Notes: generated from the sequence alone by a model not told the origin. 50,575 nucleotides of DNA from Gemmiger sp. An194 (GCF_002160145.1 NZ_NFKA01000023.1:1-50575), one strand, 5' to 3'; shown: positions 23,271 through 32,704, counted from the stretch's first letter. A program made the numbers and translations.

Positions 23271-25784
23271 TCAGGAAGAGCAGCTCTCGCACTCTTCCAC
23301 TTCCAGCGATTTGCTGCGGATGTAGTAGATGGTCTTCACACCCTTTTCCCAGGCCAGCAGATACAGGTTCAGCACCTGGCGCAGGGTGTAGTCGTTGGTG
23401 ATGTACAGGTTCATGCTCTGGGCCTGGTCGATGTGCCGCCCGCGTACGCCCGCCGCCCGCACGCTCCAGCTCTGGTCGATCTGGTGGGCGTTCTTGTAAT
23501 ACCAGTAGGTGCGGGGGCCAAGCTCGGGGGCCACCCGGGGCAGCATGCTGCCCTTTTTCTCCTCCAGGAAGAAGCGCTTCATCACCGGGTCCACGCCCGC
23601 GGTGGTGCCGGCCAGAATGCTGGTAGAACTGGTGGGGGCCACGGCCAGCAGATAGGCGTTGCGCATGCCCTGCTTTGCCACGGTGGCGGCCAGCTGCCGC
23701 CATTCGGGGCTTGTGTAGCCGCGCTTTGCAAAATACGCGCCGGTCTGCCAGTCGCTGCCCTCGAAGGTGGAGTAGCTGCCTTTTTCGGCGGCGATGACGC
23801 TGCTGGCGGCGATGGCTGCCTTGTTGATGGTCTCGAACACCTCGTCCGCGAAGGCCAGGTGCTCCTCGCTCTCCCACCGGATGCCCGCCTTGGCCAGCAT
23901 GTGGTGGTAGCCGCTCACGCCCAGGCCGATGCTCCGGTACTTCCGGTTGGTGAGCTTGGCGTAGGGCAGGGGATAGAAGTTCAGGTCGATCACGTTGTCC
24001 AGCGCCCGCACCGCGGTGGACACCACCTGGCTCATGTAGGCCTTGTTGGTCACCGGCAGGTTGCCCAGCGACAGGCTGGCCAGATTGCAGACCACGAACT
24101 CGCCGGGGCGGGTGGTGGTGACCACCACCGGGTCGCCCTGCTCGGTGGAGATTTCGGTGCTCACCGTCTCGATGGGGGCCATGTTCTGGGCGATCTCGGT
24201 GCAGAGGTTCGAGCAGTAGATCATGCCCTTGTGGCCGTTGGGGTTGGCCCGGTTCACCGCGTCCCGGTTGAAGGTGAAGGGGGTGCCGGTCTCCACCGCG
24301 CTTTTCAGAATCAGCCGCACCAGCTCCTTCACGGTGACGGTGCGCTTCTGGATGCGGGGGTCGGCCACGCAGTCCCGGTAGCGGGTCTCCCACTCCTCGC
24401 CCCAGTAATCCTCCAGGCAGTAGCCCTTCACCGTCTCGATCTGGTGGGGGCACATCAGGTGCCAGGGGGCGTCCAGATTTTCTTTTGCCAGCTTCCAGAA
24501 CAGGTCCGGGTAGCACACCGCCGGGAATACGTCGTGGGCCTTCATCCGGTCGTCGCCGTTGTTGGTGCGCAGCTGCAAAAACTCCGGCAGGTCCTTGTGC
24601 CAGGCGTCCAGATACACCGCCACGGCGCCCTGACGCACGCCCAACTGGTCCACCGCCACGGCGGTGTCGTTCACCAGACGAATCCAGCGGATCACGCCGC
24701 CGGCCGCGCCCTCAAAGCCCCGGATGCTGCCGCCCGCGGCCCGCACCTTGCCGAAGTAAAGGCCCATGCCGCCGCCGAACTTGCTCACCTGGGCGAAGTT
24801 GTCCACGCTGCGGTAGATGCCTTCGAGACTGTCCGGCACCGTGTCGATGAAGCAGCTGGACAGCTGGTGGTAGGGCTTGCGGGCGTTGGACAAAGTGGGG
24901 GTGGCCATGGTCACCTCCATCCGGCTGAGCATGTCGTAGAACTTTTTCACCCAGCCCGGCCGGTCGGTTTTTTCCTCCATGGCAAGATGCAGGGCAATGC
25001 CCAAAAACATCTCCTGGGGCGTTTCCAGCGCCACGTGCTGCCGGGTGTGGATCACATACCGCTTGAGCAGCAGGTCCAGACCGGAATAGGTGAAGAGCTT
25101 GTCCCGCTCGGGGCAGAGGAAGGCCTCGGCCTCGCCGATCTCGGCCCGGGAATAGTGCTCCAGAATGTAGCTGCCGTAGAGACCCTCGTCGGTGAGGTAG
25201 CGCAGCTTGTCATAAAGGGTATGAATGCCCCGGCGGGAGAGTTCGGTCTCCAGCCGCAGGGAAAACGAGAGGTTCAAAAGGCGCGCCGCCACGAACTCCC
25301 ACTTGGGGGCCTCGGGGCTGGTCAGCTCCACCGCCGCCTTGGTCAGAGCGGCCAGCAGTTCAGCGGTGTCCATCTCGGGCTTTGCAAAGCCCGCAAACCG
25401 GGCCGCCAGCGCGGTGAGGGGGTAAACCAACTGGTCGAAGTCCTTCTGGATGCTCATGAGGCACTCCTCCAGACCGGGCGCGTTCACCTGCGCCGCGATG
25501 GCCTGGCGGGCGGCCCGCAGCTCGGCGTGGCGGGAGCGGTAGAGAATGTAGCTTTTGGCCGCCTCAAAGTGGCCCTGCTCCATCAGCGCCCGCTCCACCT
25601 GGTCCTGAATCTGCTCCACCGTGACCAGCTCGCCGCTCAGCCGTCCGGTCACCGCGTCCAGCAGGCCGGCCAGCTGCTCCACGCTGGGCGCCTGGCCCAC
25701 GCTGGCAAAGGATTTTTCCATGGCGGCAAGGATCTTGCCCCCGTCGAAGGCCTCGGCCTGGCCGCTGCGTTTTTGGATCTGCAT
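23271..25784 (-). CDS. nrdA: Class Ia ribonucleotide reductase, large subunit
   Basis: The 837-residue catalytic subunit has an N-terminal ATP-cone (residues 1-95) for allosteric on/off control. Active-site residues are visible: C311 (HQLSSCF), N526, C528 and E530 (SNLCTE), a paired strand PTSSTSILAGTT, and the C-terminal thiol pair C832/C835 (CESC) that takes electrons from thioredoxin. ATG 25784 follows GGGAGGAAA. The nrdB start lies 30 bases after its stop. A group of ACAC-containing partial palindromes upstream may be NrdR sites. Confidence 0.96.
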   Translation of the reverse strand: MQIQKRSGQAEAFDGGKILAAMEKSFASVGQAPSVEQLAGLLDAVTGRLSGELVTVEQIQDQVERALMEQGHFEAAKSYILYRSRHAELRAARQAIAAQVNAPGLEECLMSIQKDFDQLVYPLTALAARFAGFAKPEMDTAELLAALTKAAVELTSPEAPKWEFVAARLLNLSFSLRLETELSRRGIHTLYDKLRYLTDEGLYGSYILEHYSRAEIGEAEAFLCPERDKLFTYSGLDLLLKRYVIHTRQHVALETPQEMFLGIALHLAMEEKTDRPGWVKKFYDMLSRMEVTMATPTLSNARKPYHQLSSCFIDTVPDSLEGIYRSVDNFAQVSKFGGGMGLYFGKVRAAGGSIRGFEGAAGGVIRWIRLVNDTAVAVDQLGVRQGAVAVYLDAWHKDLPEFLQLRTNNGDDRMKAHDVFPAVCYPDLFWKLAKENLDAPWHLMCPHQIETVKGYCLEDYWGEEWETRYRDCVADPRIQKRTVTVKELVRLILKSAVETGTPFTFNRDAVNRANPNGHKGMIYCSNLCTEIAQNMAPIETVSTEISTEQGDPVVVTTTRPGEFVVCNLASLSLGNLPVTNKAYMSQVVSTAVRALDNVIDLNFYPLPYAKLTNRKYRSIGLGVSGYHHMLAKAGIRWESEEHLAFADEVFETINKAAIAASSVIAAEKGSYSTFEGSDWQTGAYFAKRGYTSPEWRQLAATVAKQGMRNAYLLAVAPTSSTSILAGTTAGVDPVMKRFFLEEKKGSMLPRVAPELGPRTYWYYKNAHQIDQSWSVRAAGVRGRHIDQAQSMNLYITNDYTLRQVLNLYLLAWEKGVKTIYYIRSKSLEVEECESCSS

Positions 25785-25830
25785 GGTGTTTCCTCCCGTG
25801 AATCGTCTATTTTGCAACGTTTCCTATTAT

Positions 25831-25902
25831 ACACCACATCTTGCATTCGCTTCAATGCGCAAAACCCATATCTGGTGTGTGAATTGTACCGAAATAGTGT
25901 AC
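25831..25902. promoter_or_regulatory. Weak candidate NrdR boxes upstream of nrdA
   Basis: Three 16-base stretches, at 25831, 25865 and 25887, contain ACAC or GTGT arms and AT-rich centres like NrdR boxes, but each has several mismatches. Their spacing is not an exact number of helical turns. A TATAAT box for nrdA is at 25825-25830 on the minus strand. Confidence 0.25.
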
Positions 25903-26030
25903 AAAACAGAGAAAATGCGCCCGCAGCGAGACGGGCCGCATCTTGCAAACATGGGATTTTACGATATGATAATATTGAATGCCTGTGTGCAGGAGGAAAA
26001 GAGAAGCGGGAAAGGAAACGGAACGGATTT

Positions 26031-27638
26031 ATGGTGACTGTGAGCAAGCGAAACCGATGGATTGCGGCGGACTGGTTTGCGGATTTTTTTGAGCGAAACC
26101 GCAATGGGATGTTCCTGTGCGTGATCGCCACCTTTGCATGGGGGCTGGTGACCCATGCCTATATTTTTCTGCACAGCTCCTTTTCCCACGATTCGCTGAA
26201 TGAGTTCAACGCGGCGGTGTTCGGCAATGCCTGGCGGATACAGCTGGGCAGAATATTCGTGCCCGCCTACCGGCTTCTGGTCCGGGAAGCCATCACCCTG
26301 CCCTGGCTGATCGGGGTTTTGTCGCTGCTGTACATCAGTGCGGCGGTGTTTCTGACCGTGAAGCTGTTTGGAATCCGGCCCAGACTGCTCACGGCGCTGA
26401 TTGCCGGTGTTTACACCGCGAATATCACGGTGACCGCAACGGCGGCCACCTATATCCATGATCTGGACTGCAACATGCTGGCGCTGGCATTGGCGGTTCT
26501 GGCGGTTTATTTGTGGAAAAGGTTCGACAAGGGCTTTTTGTATGGAATGCTGCCGCTGTGTGTTTCCATGGGGCTGTATCAAAGCTATCTGTCGGTGGCC
26601 ATCACGCTGGTCATTTTGTATCTGGTGTTGCAGCTGCTGGACGGCCACCCCTTTGCGGAGGTGTTCGGCAAAGGGCTGAAAAGCCTGGGGATGATCGTGG
26701 GCGCGGGTGTGCTGTATTATCTGGCCATTCAGCTGGTTTGCCGCATCACCGGTCTTTCGCTGGTCAGCGGGACCTACAATTCCATGGACTCCATCCTCTC
26801 CCGTCCGGTGCCGGAAATCCTTTACACGGTGGTGACCGGGTATATCCAGGTTGGCTACAAGCTGTGCACCGCCGTCTCGGCCTATCCGGGAGGGCTTGTG
26901 CTGGCGGTACATATTGTGATGGTGGGAATCAGCGGTGCGGTCGTGCTGTTCCGGATCGTTCAAAGAGAAATCGGAGTGCCGGAAAAGCTGCTGGCGCTGC
27001 TTTTGCTGGCGCTGGTGCCGCTTGGCATGAATGTGACCTATATTCTGACCGGCGGCATGAGCCATGATCTGATGCAGTTTGCCTTTTGGCTCGCTTATCT
27101 GTTTGTGCTGCTGATTGCCTGGTGGGCCGTGGACCGGAAGCTGCTGAGAAAGCCGGTGCTGCAATACGGGCAGCGCTGCGCGGCGGTGGGGCTGGTTTTT
27201 GTGGTGCTGTGGGGAAATGTGCAGACTGCAAACGCCGCCTACCTGAAAAAGGATCTGGAGCAGCAGGCAAGCCTGTCGCTGCTCACCCGGATCGTTTACC
27301 GGATGGAGGATTGCCCGGGATACGTAACCGGCCAGACCCCGGTGGTATTTGTGGGAATGCCGGACGCGGCGCTGGAAAATCAGGTGGCCGGGTTTGAGCG
27401 GCTTTATGAGATGGTGGGCAACGAGATCGGATACGCGCTCGGAGTCGCGGGGCAGAGCTACTATCAGGCATATTTCGACAATGTTCTTCAGAATCCGGCG
27501 GTGATGGCGGATGAGGGGACCTGGTTTCGGTTTCGAAAGGACGACCGGGTCGCGGCGATGCCCTGCTATCCGGCAGAGGGCAGCGTCGGGATGCTGGATG
27601 GAGTAATGATCGTGAAACTGGGCGAACGCTTCCGGTAA
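26031..27638 (+). CDS. GtrII-like membrane glucosyltransferase domain protein
   Basis: The 535-residue protein has about ten membrane helices starting at residue 27, and a soluble C-terminal part (about 430-535) with EDCPGYV and PVVFVGMP. The arrangement HDSLNEFNAAVFGNAWRIQL, then GRIFVPAYRLL near the first extracellular loop, matches the Glucos_trans_II family that adds sugars to surface polymers from lipid-linked donors. ATG 26031 is the first plausible start; the ribosome site is poor (AAAGGAAAC). The open frame continues upstream across nrdAB on the opposite strand, but that part is an antisense artefact. Confidence 0.75.
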   Translation: MVTVSKRNRWIAADWFADFFERNRNGMFLCVIATFAWGLVTHAYIFLHSSFSHDSLNEFNAAVFGNAWRIQLGRIFVPAYRLLVREAITLPWLIGVLSLLYISAAVFLTVKLFGIRPRLLTALIAGVYTANITVTATAATYIHDLDCNMLALALAVLAVYLWKRFDKGFLYGMLPLCVSMGLYQSYLSVAITLVILYLVLQLLDGHPFAEVFGKGLKSLGMIVGAGVLYYLAIQLVCRITGLSLVSGTYNSMDSILSRPVPEILYTVVTGYIQVGYKLCTAVSAYPGGLVLAVHIVMVGISGAVVLFRIVQREIGVPEKLLALLLLALVPLGMNVTYILTGGMSHDLMQFAFWLAYLFVLLIAWWAVDRKLLRKPVLQYGQRCAAVGLVFVVLWGNVQTANAAYLKKDLEQQASLSLLTRIVYRMEDCPGYVTGQTPVVFVGMPDAALENQVAGFERLYEMVGNEIGYALGVAGQSYYQAYFDNVLQNPAVMADEGTWFRFRKDDRVAAMPCYPAEGSVGMLDGVMIVKLGERFR

Positions 27639-27671
27639 CAGGAGGCGGAGCCCCAAAGGAGGAAAGAGCCC

Positions 27672-28430
27672 ATGAAACCCAGCGTCGGAATCTGGCCCTG
27701 CCTGAACCGGGATGCCATCAAGGCCATCGCCATGGCCACCATGCTGTTGAATCACATTGCAAATGCGCTGCTCTCGCCGGAAAATCCCTGGTTTGAGCCG
27801 CTGGTGGACATCGGCTACTTCACCGCGGTGACCATGTGTTATTTTCTGGCCGAGGGCTACGAGTACACCCATGACCGCAAGGCCTACGCGCTGCGGCTGC
27901 TGGTGTTTGCCCTCATCTCCCAGATCCCCTACCAGCTGGCGCTGGGCTTTTTCCAGCTGAACATGCTGTTCACGCTGCTGGTCTGCCTGGGAACCGCCCA
28001 TGTGGCCCATGAAATGGCCACCCGGCCCGGCGAGCGGCTCGGGCGGAATTTCGCGGCGCTGCTGGGGCTGTTCTTTGTCAGTCTGTTCATGGACTGGGGA
28101 ACGATGGCCCCGCTGTTCACCTTCCTGTTCTGCGGCTGGCGGTACGGAAAAGCCGGGCTGGGGGGCAGACGCAGCGGGCTGGCGCTTGTCTTTTTCGGGG
28201 AAGCGTTGATCTTTTTCTTCCAGACCATGCCGGGGGACTGGACGGTGCATACGGTGCTGCACACGGCGGCAAGCACGCTGGGCATTCTGGTGGCGGGCGC
28301 GGTGATCCTGCTGTTTTATAATGGAAAGCGGGCCGAGCACGGCCGGGCGTTCTGGAAGTGGTTTTTCTATCTGTTTTATCCGGCCCATCTGGCGGTGCTG
28401 GCGGCGGTGAAGCTGCTTGTCTTACAATAA
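27672..28430 (+). CDS. TraX-family membrane protein
   Basis: The 252-residue protein has about eight membrane helices and the TraX signature NRDAIKAIAMATMLLNHIAN at residues 14-33. TraX of the F plasmid N-acetylates pilin. Chromosomal relatives in Clostridia are acyltransferase-like proteins of unknown substrate. It is 33 bases after the GtrII-like gene with CAAAGGAGG upstream, so the two probably form one transcript and may modify the same surface polymer. Confidence 0.88.
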   Translation: MKPSVGIWPCLNRDAIKAIAMATMLLNHIANALLSPENPWFEPLVDIGYFTAVTMCYFLAEGYEYTHDRKAYALRLLVFALISQIPYQLALGFFQLNMLFTLLVCLGTAHVAHEMATRPGERLGRNFAALLGLFFVSLFMDWGTMAPLFTFLFCGWRYGKAGLGGRRSGLALVFFGEALIFFFQTMPGDWTVHTVLHTAASTLGILVAGAVILLFYNGKRAEHGRAFWKWFFYLFYPAHLAVLAAVKLLVLQ

Positions 28431-28442
28431 TAAAAGCGAAAA

Positions 28443-28482
28443 AGGCTCTGCCCGTGGGTTTTCCACAGGCAGAGCCTTTTTG
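28443..28482. terminator. Bidirectional terminator between traX-like gene and hisS
   Basis: The arms AGGCTCTGCC and GGCAGAGCCT with an inner GTGG/CCAC stem have A and T runs on both sides. Confidence 0.85.
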
Positions 28483-28505
28483 TGTTGAAAAATGGGGCCG
28501 AAAAA

Positions 28506-29750
28506 TCAGCCGTTTGCGCCCAGGGTCTTCACGTCGTCGTTGTCCGCGAAGGCCACGGCGGCAAAGCCCTGATTTTCCAGCGCGCCGAACTGCTTGCCCA
28601 GCTTTTTGGCCTGGGGCAGCACGGTCACGGTGTAGCCCTCCCGCAGGGTGGCCGCCTTGGCCAGCACCTGGGCGAAGTCCGCGTCGGGCAGGTAGAGCAG
28701 GGCCATCTTGGGCTTCTGGGCCGGGATGGCAAAGCCCTGCTCGGCCAGAATGCCGCAGATGCGCTCGAAGCCGATGGAGAAGCCCACCGCGGGCACCTGC
28801 TGGCCGATGAACTTGCCGATCATATTGTCGTAGCGGCCGCCGCCTGCCACCGCGCCGCTGAATGCCGCGCAGGTGACCTCGAACACCATGCCGGTGTAGT
28901 AGCCCTGGCCGCGCACCAGGCTGGGGCAGTAGGCGATCTTATACTTGCCGCCGGCCAGAGTCTCCACGGTGGCGATCACCTTGCCCAGGTTTTCGGCAAG
29001 GGTCTTGTCCTCGCACAGAGCGCCGATGGCCTCCAGGCTGAACTCGCCTTTCGCCAGAAAATCGCTCAGGGCGGCAACGGCCTCGGCGGGGCATTCCTTC
29101 TCGGTCAGCTCCTTGGCCACGCCCTCGGCGCCGATCTTGTCCAGCTTGTCGAAGGTGATGCAGACGCTGTCCAGGCTTTCGGGGGCAAAGCCCATGCTGG
29201 TCAGCATGCCGCGCAGAAGGCGCCGGTCATTGATGTTCACGGTGAAGTCGTCAAAGCCGATGTTCAGCAGCGCCCGGGCGGTCACGTCGATCAGCTCGAT
29301 CTCCGCGTTGCAGGAGCCGTCGCCCAGAATGTCGATGTCGCACTGGACGAACTCACGCATCCGGCCCTTCTGGGGCCGCTCGGCACGGAACACCCGGTCG
29401 GTCTGGATGACCTTGAAGGGGCTGGGCAGCTTGTCCTTGTTGGCGGCGTAGTAGCGGGAGAGGGGCAGAGTCAGGTCGTACCGCAGGCCCATGTCGGACA
29501 GATCCTTTTCGTTGCCGGAGGCAATGGCGCTTGCCAGCTTGTCGCCCCGCTTGAGTACCTTGAAGATCAGGTTCAGGTTGTCGCCGCCGTCGCTCTTGTC
29601 CAGATTCTCCATATCCTCCAGCATGGGGGTGGAGATGCGCTCGAAGCCGCTGGCGCGGTAGGTTTCCAGAATGCGGCCCTGCACATAGTCGCGCAGCGCC
29701 TGCTCTGCGGGCAGATAGTCCTTCATGCCCTTCAGCGGATTGGTTTTCAT
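28506..29750 (-). CDS. hisS: Histidine--tRNA ligase
   Basis: The 414-residue class II synthetase charges tRNA-His. Motif 2 is FRAERPQKGRMREFVQCDID. The histidine-specific loop reads LVRGQGYYTGMVFEV and motif 3 ends AVGFSIGFER. The C-terminal anticodon domain is short, ending VKTLGANG, so the usual LKDL-type tail is reduced. ATG 29750 follows GGGAGGAAC. A TTGACA/TATCAT promoter (29828-29833 and 29804-29809, minus strand, 18-base spacer) lies against repeat copy C. No T-box is seen. HisZ at 36135 is a separate paralogue. Confidence 0.92.
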   Translation of the reverse strand: MKTNPLKGMKDYLPAEQALRDYVQGRILETYRASGFERISTPMLEDMENLDKSDGGDNLNLIFKVLKRGDKLASAIASGNEKDLSDMGLRYDLTLPLSRYYAANKDKLPSPFKVIQTDRVFRAERPQKGRMREFVQCDIDILGDGSCNAEIELIDVTARALLNIGFDDFTVNINDRRLLRGMLTSMGFAPESLDSVCITFDKLDKIGAEGVAKELTEKECPAEAVAALSDFLAKGEFSLEAIGALCEDKTLAENLGKVIATVETLAGGKYKIAYCPSLVRGQGYYTGMVFEVTCAAFSGAVAGGGRYDNMIGKFIGQQVPAVGFSIGFERICGILAEQGFAIPAQKPKMALLYLPDADFAQVLAKAATLREGYTVTVLPQAKKLGKQFGALENQGFAAVAFADNDDVKTLGANG

Positions 29751-29833
29751 TGATGTTCCTCCCACAAATCTATTTTAATGAAATAAAGTGCTTTTATCTT
29801 CTAATGATAGCCCGGCGAGCCGGTATTTGTCAA

Positions 29834-30005
29834 GGCAACACCGCGCAATTCCAGATGGTGGAGCACGCCGTAAAATTTTTTGTGAGATGAAGCAAAAAGC
29901 GCAGCCAATCCTTGGTGGCTTGGCGAGCATTTTTGGGAAATATCACAGAAAATTTTGGCGCGATACGCCGTCTGAGGCGTTTGCCGTGAATTGTGCGGTA
30001 TTGCC
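29834..30005 (-). mobile_element. MITE/REPIN-like element, copy C (172 bp)
   Basis: It is inverted relative to copy A and of exactly the same length. The ends GGCAACACCGCGCAATTC and GAATTGTGCGGTATTGCC form inverted repeats that extend a few bases into the flanks. It fills most of the 306-base gap between hisS and the MFS gene and lies directly beside the hisS -35 box. Confidence 0.8.
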
Positions 30006-30056
30006 TCAACAAAAAGGGGGAACACTAAGCCAAAAAGAAAAGAGAGGAACAAAACA

Positions 30057-31232
30057 ATGGGGCAGTTTGTGAAACAGCACCCCTGGGCGATCCTGGCGGC
30101 GGGGGCGGCCATCCAGCTGCTGGCGGGCATCCCCACCGCCTGGGGCGTGTTTCAGGAGCCGGTGCGCTCAGAATACGGCTTTGAGGAGGAAACGGCCAGC
30201 TTTGTGCTCAGCTGGCTGGTGGCGGCCTTCGGCGCGGGCGGGGTGGCCGGCGGCTTTTTGCAGGATAAACTCGGCCCCCGCTTCGCCGCCCTTTTGGGCA
30301 GCGCCGGGCTCTGCGCCGGGTTCGTGGCGGCGGGCTTTGTGCCCGGGCAAATGCCTTGGCTCTTTTATCTGGCCTTCAGCGCCCCGGTGGGGGCGGGCTG
30401 CGCCTTTTTGTACCCGGCGGTGATGGGCTGCGCCCAGAAATGGTACGCGGACAAAAAGGGCCTTGCCACCGGGGTGATCGGCGTGGCGGTGGGGCTGTCC
30501 GGCGCGGCGCTCACGGTGCTGGTGAAGTGGTTCACCGGGCTGTGGGGCATCCGGGGCTGCTTCTGGGCATTGGGGGCGCTGCTGGGCCTTGTGTGCGGCG
30601 GGGCAAGTCTTTTGCTGCAGAACCCGGAAAAAGCGCCCGCGGCCCCAAAGCAGCAGGGCATGACCCCGGGGCAGATGCTGCGCACCTCCGCCTACTGGTG
30701 GATCACCGCCTCGGTGGCGCTGGCCACCCCGGCGGTTCTGCTGTTCAGCCCCCGGATTCTGGAGCTGGCCCGGCAGAGCGGCCTGCCGGAGACCGCCGCG
30801 GCCTGGATGGTGGCGGTGGGCGCGGCGGGGTCCGCCGCAGGGCGGCTGAGCCTTGCCGCGGCGGGGGACAAGCTGGGCCGACGGGCGGTGCTCATCGCCG
30901 CCTTCGGGGCGCTGGCGGCTTTGTCCGCCGGATTTGCCTTGGTGAAAGAATGGCTGTTTCTGGCCGTTTACGCCGGGCTGTGCTTTTTCTATGCCGGTCA
31001 GGCGGCGGTGCTGCCCAGCCTCTGCACCGAGCGGTTCGGCCTGGCCCACACCGGGGTTAACTATGGTCTGCTGGCGCTGGGGATGGCGGCGGGCAGCCTG
31101 GGCTTTCCCTTCGCGGCCAAGGCCCTTGGTCTGGACGCCGGGCGGCACTGGCTGGCGGTGGGCGCGGCGCTGGCCGGGGCCTTCTGTTTGTGGAAGCTGG
31201 GCCCGGTGCAAAAGAAGAAAACCTCCGGTTGA
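30057..31232 (+). CDS. MFS transporter, OFA (oxalate/formate antiporter)-like
   Basis: The 391-residue protein has 12 predicted membrane helices. The first loop, GGFLQDKLGPRFAALLGSAG, is the MFS A-motif and the middle repeat is GDKLGRRAVLIAAFG. The start WAILAAGAAIQLLAGIPTAW with VFQEPVRSEYGF is typical of the OFA family, whose members carry oxalate, formate or other monocarboxylates. The substrate cannot be assigned. AGAGGAAC precedes the ATG. The stretch between it and repeat C holds no clear promoter. Confidence 0.85.
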   Translation: MGQFVKQHPWAILAAGAAIQLLAGIPTAWGVFQEPVRSEYGFEEETASFVLSWLVAAFGAGGVAGGFLQDKLGPRFAALLGSAGLCAGFVAAGFVPGQMPWLFYLAFSAPVGAGCAFLYPAVMGCAQKWYADKKGLATGVIGVAVGLSGAALTVLVKWFTGLWGIRGCFWALGALLGLVCGGASLLLQNPEKAPAAPKQQGMTPGQMLRTSAYWWITASVALATPAVLLFSPRILELARQSGLPETAAAWMVAVGAAGSAAGRLSLAAAGDKLGRRAVLIAAFGALAALSAGFALVKEWLFLAVYAGLCFFYAGQAAVLPSLCTERFGLAHTGVNYGLLALGMAAGSLGFPFAAKALGLDAGRHWLAVGAALAGAFCLWKLGPVQKKKTSG

Positions 31233-31322
31233 CAGCGCCCTTTGGGAATGCTATGGTGAAGGTAACCGGGCGGGCCCGGTGCGAGGGTCCGCCGCATTAT
31301 AATGGTAAAGGAGCGATTCCCC

Positions 31323-32120
31323 ATGGCAAAACTGGATGGTAAAGCGGCACTCATCACCGGCGCGGCGGCCGGACTGGGCGAGGGCATTGCCACCGCCTAC
31401 GCAAAATACGGCGCAAAGATGGTTCTGGTGGACCTGGACCCCCGCGTGGAAGAGACCGCCCAGCGGCTGCGCGCCGAGTACGGCAGCGAGATCATCACCG
31501 TAGTGGCCAACGTGGCCGACCGGGCCCAGATGGACGAGGCCGCCCGCAAGGGCGCGGAGGCCTTCGGCGCCATCGACATCGCCTGCTGCAACGCGGGCGT
31601 CTGCCGCCTGGCCCCCTTTGAGGAGATGGACGACGCCACCCGGGATTTCCACATCGATGTGAACATCAAGGGCGTGTGGAACACCTGCAAGGCGGTTATC
31701 CCCTATATGCTGAAGCAGGGCGGCGGCAGCATCGTGATCGCCTCTTCCGTCACCGGCGACATCGTGGCCGACGCGGGCGAGGCCGCCTACGCCATGACCA
31801 AGGCCGCGCTGGTGGGCCTGACCAAGTGCCTGGCGGTGGAGTACGCCGGGCGCAACATCCGGGTAAACTGCTCCCAGCTGGGCTATGCCCGCACCCCCAT
31901 GGTGGAGAAGATGGCGGTGGAATCCAACCCCGAAAACCCGGAAGCTGCCATTGCGGCCATCGCGGCGGGCGTGCCCATGGGCCGGCTGGCAAAGCCCATC
32001 GAGGTGGGCGAGCTGTTCGCTTTTCTGGGCAGCGATGAATCCAGCTATCTGACCGGCAGCCAGATCGTGATCGACGGCGGCAGCACCCTGCCCGAGACCA
32101 TGAGCATCGGCACCAACTGA
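31323..32120 (+). CDS. Short-chain dehydrogenase/reductase (UcpA-like)
   Basis: The 265-residue classical SDR has TGAAAGLGEG (residues 12-21) for the cofactor, D37/D39 after the second strand (suggesting NAD rather than NADP), CNAGV, and the catalytic set N114, S141/S142, Y156 and K160 (YAMTK). It oxidises or reduces an alcohol or ketone whose identity is unknown. A ribosome site (AAGGAGCG) precedes ATG 31323. It follows the MFS gene by 90 bases; a shared transcript is possible. Confidence 0.9.
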   Translation: MAKLDGKAALITGAAAGLGEGIATAYAKYGAKMVLVDLDPRVEETAQRLRAEYGSEIITVVANVADRAQMDEAARKGAEAFGAIDIACCNAGVCRLAPFEEMDDATRDFHIDVNIKGVWNTCKAVIPYMLKQGGGSIVIASSVTGDIVADAGEAAYAMTKAALVGLTKCLAVEYAGRNIRVNCSQLGYARTPMVEKMAVESNPENPEAAIAAIAAGVPMGRLAKPIEVGELFAFLGSDESSYLTGSQIVIDGGSTLPETMSIGTN

Positions 32121-32135
32121 CCGGAAAAACAAAAA

Positions 32136-32170
32136 GGGCCGCGCACCGTGAAGATACGGTGCGCGGCCCT
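32136..32170. terminator. Bidirectional terminator after the SDR gene
   Basis: The arms AGGGCCGCGCACCGT and ACGGTGCGCGGCCCT surround GAAGAT. A runs precede and the opposite gene ends 20 bases later, so it serves both. Confidence 0.85.
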
Positions 32171-32188
32171 TGCTGCATTTCGTGACGC

Positions 32189-32440
32189 TTAGCCCTTGGT
32201 GTCGCCGAACAGGTTGAAGCGGTAGAGCTTGGCCTCGTCCTCGGGCTCGGAGCACTCGAACTTGGCCTCGGCGATCTGGCCGCCCTGAATCAGGGTGGTG
32301 AAGCCGATCAGCTGGCACAGCTTGCTCTTCAGGTTCAGCCGGTCGCCCTCGGGGGTGATCATGTAAATGTCGCCCTTGCAGGAGGCCAGCATCTCGCTGA
32401 AATCACGAACATTGAAATTATGAAGACTGATGCGATCCAT
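32189..32440 (-). CDS. Small HPr-like protein of unknown function
   Basis: The 83-residue protein has a sequence pattern that recalls the HPr fold (ASCKGDIYMITPEGDRLNLK, then SKLCQLIGF) but lacks the phosphorylatable histidine region of HPr. Similar short proteins are common in Ruminococcaceae and carry uninformative names. A strong promoter on the minus strand (TTGCAC at 32583-32588 and TATAGT at 32560-32565, 17 bases apart) implies a leader of about 110 bases with a CCCGGC/GCCGGG hairpin. The HPr comparison is tentative. Confidence 0.6.
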   Translation of the reverse strand: MDRISLHNFNVRDFSEMLASCKGDIYMITPEGDRLNLKSKLCQLIGFTTLIQGGQIAEAKFECSEPEDEAKLYRFNLFGDTKG

Positions 32441-32704
32441 AAAACGGATTCCTCACTTTCGTTTTTGCAGGCCCCGGCGCATCAAACAAGCCGGGCCGCC
32501 TTCTCTGGCAGTTGCCAATACTTTCTCCCTCGCGCGGGCCTTGCCGCCCGTGCACCTATACTATAGCACTGCATTTGTGCATGTGCAACAATGAAAATGG
32601 TGTTTCTTTGTACGTATTGACGATTTAATTCGCACAAAAATCCAGCAGCGGGCAAAAACGGGAAGGGCGGTGCAATTTTTTGGCTGAACAAATGGAAAAA
32701 CGCC

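Noticed and set aside
25831-25902. Confident NrdR boxes upstream of nrdA.
   Set aside because: The three candidate sites each match the consensus only partly and their spacing is irregular; listed only as a weak feature.
22179-26030. A plus-strand reading frame of about 1280 codons running antisense over nrdB and nrdA and continuing into the GtrII-like gene.
   Set aside because: It mirrors two well-conserved minus-strand genes. GC-rich codon use suppresses stops in the opposite frame. The protein pattern is poor in membrane or domain signals until 26031, where the real gene starts.
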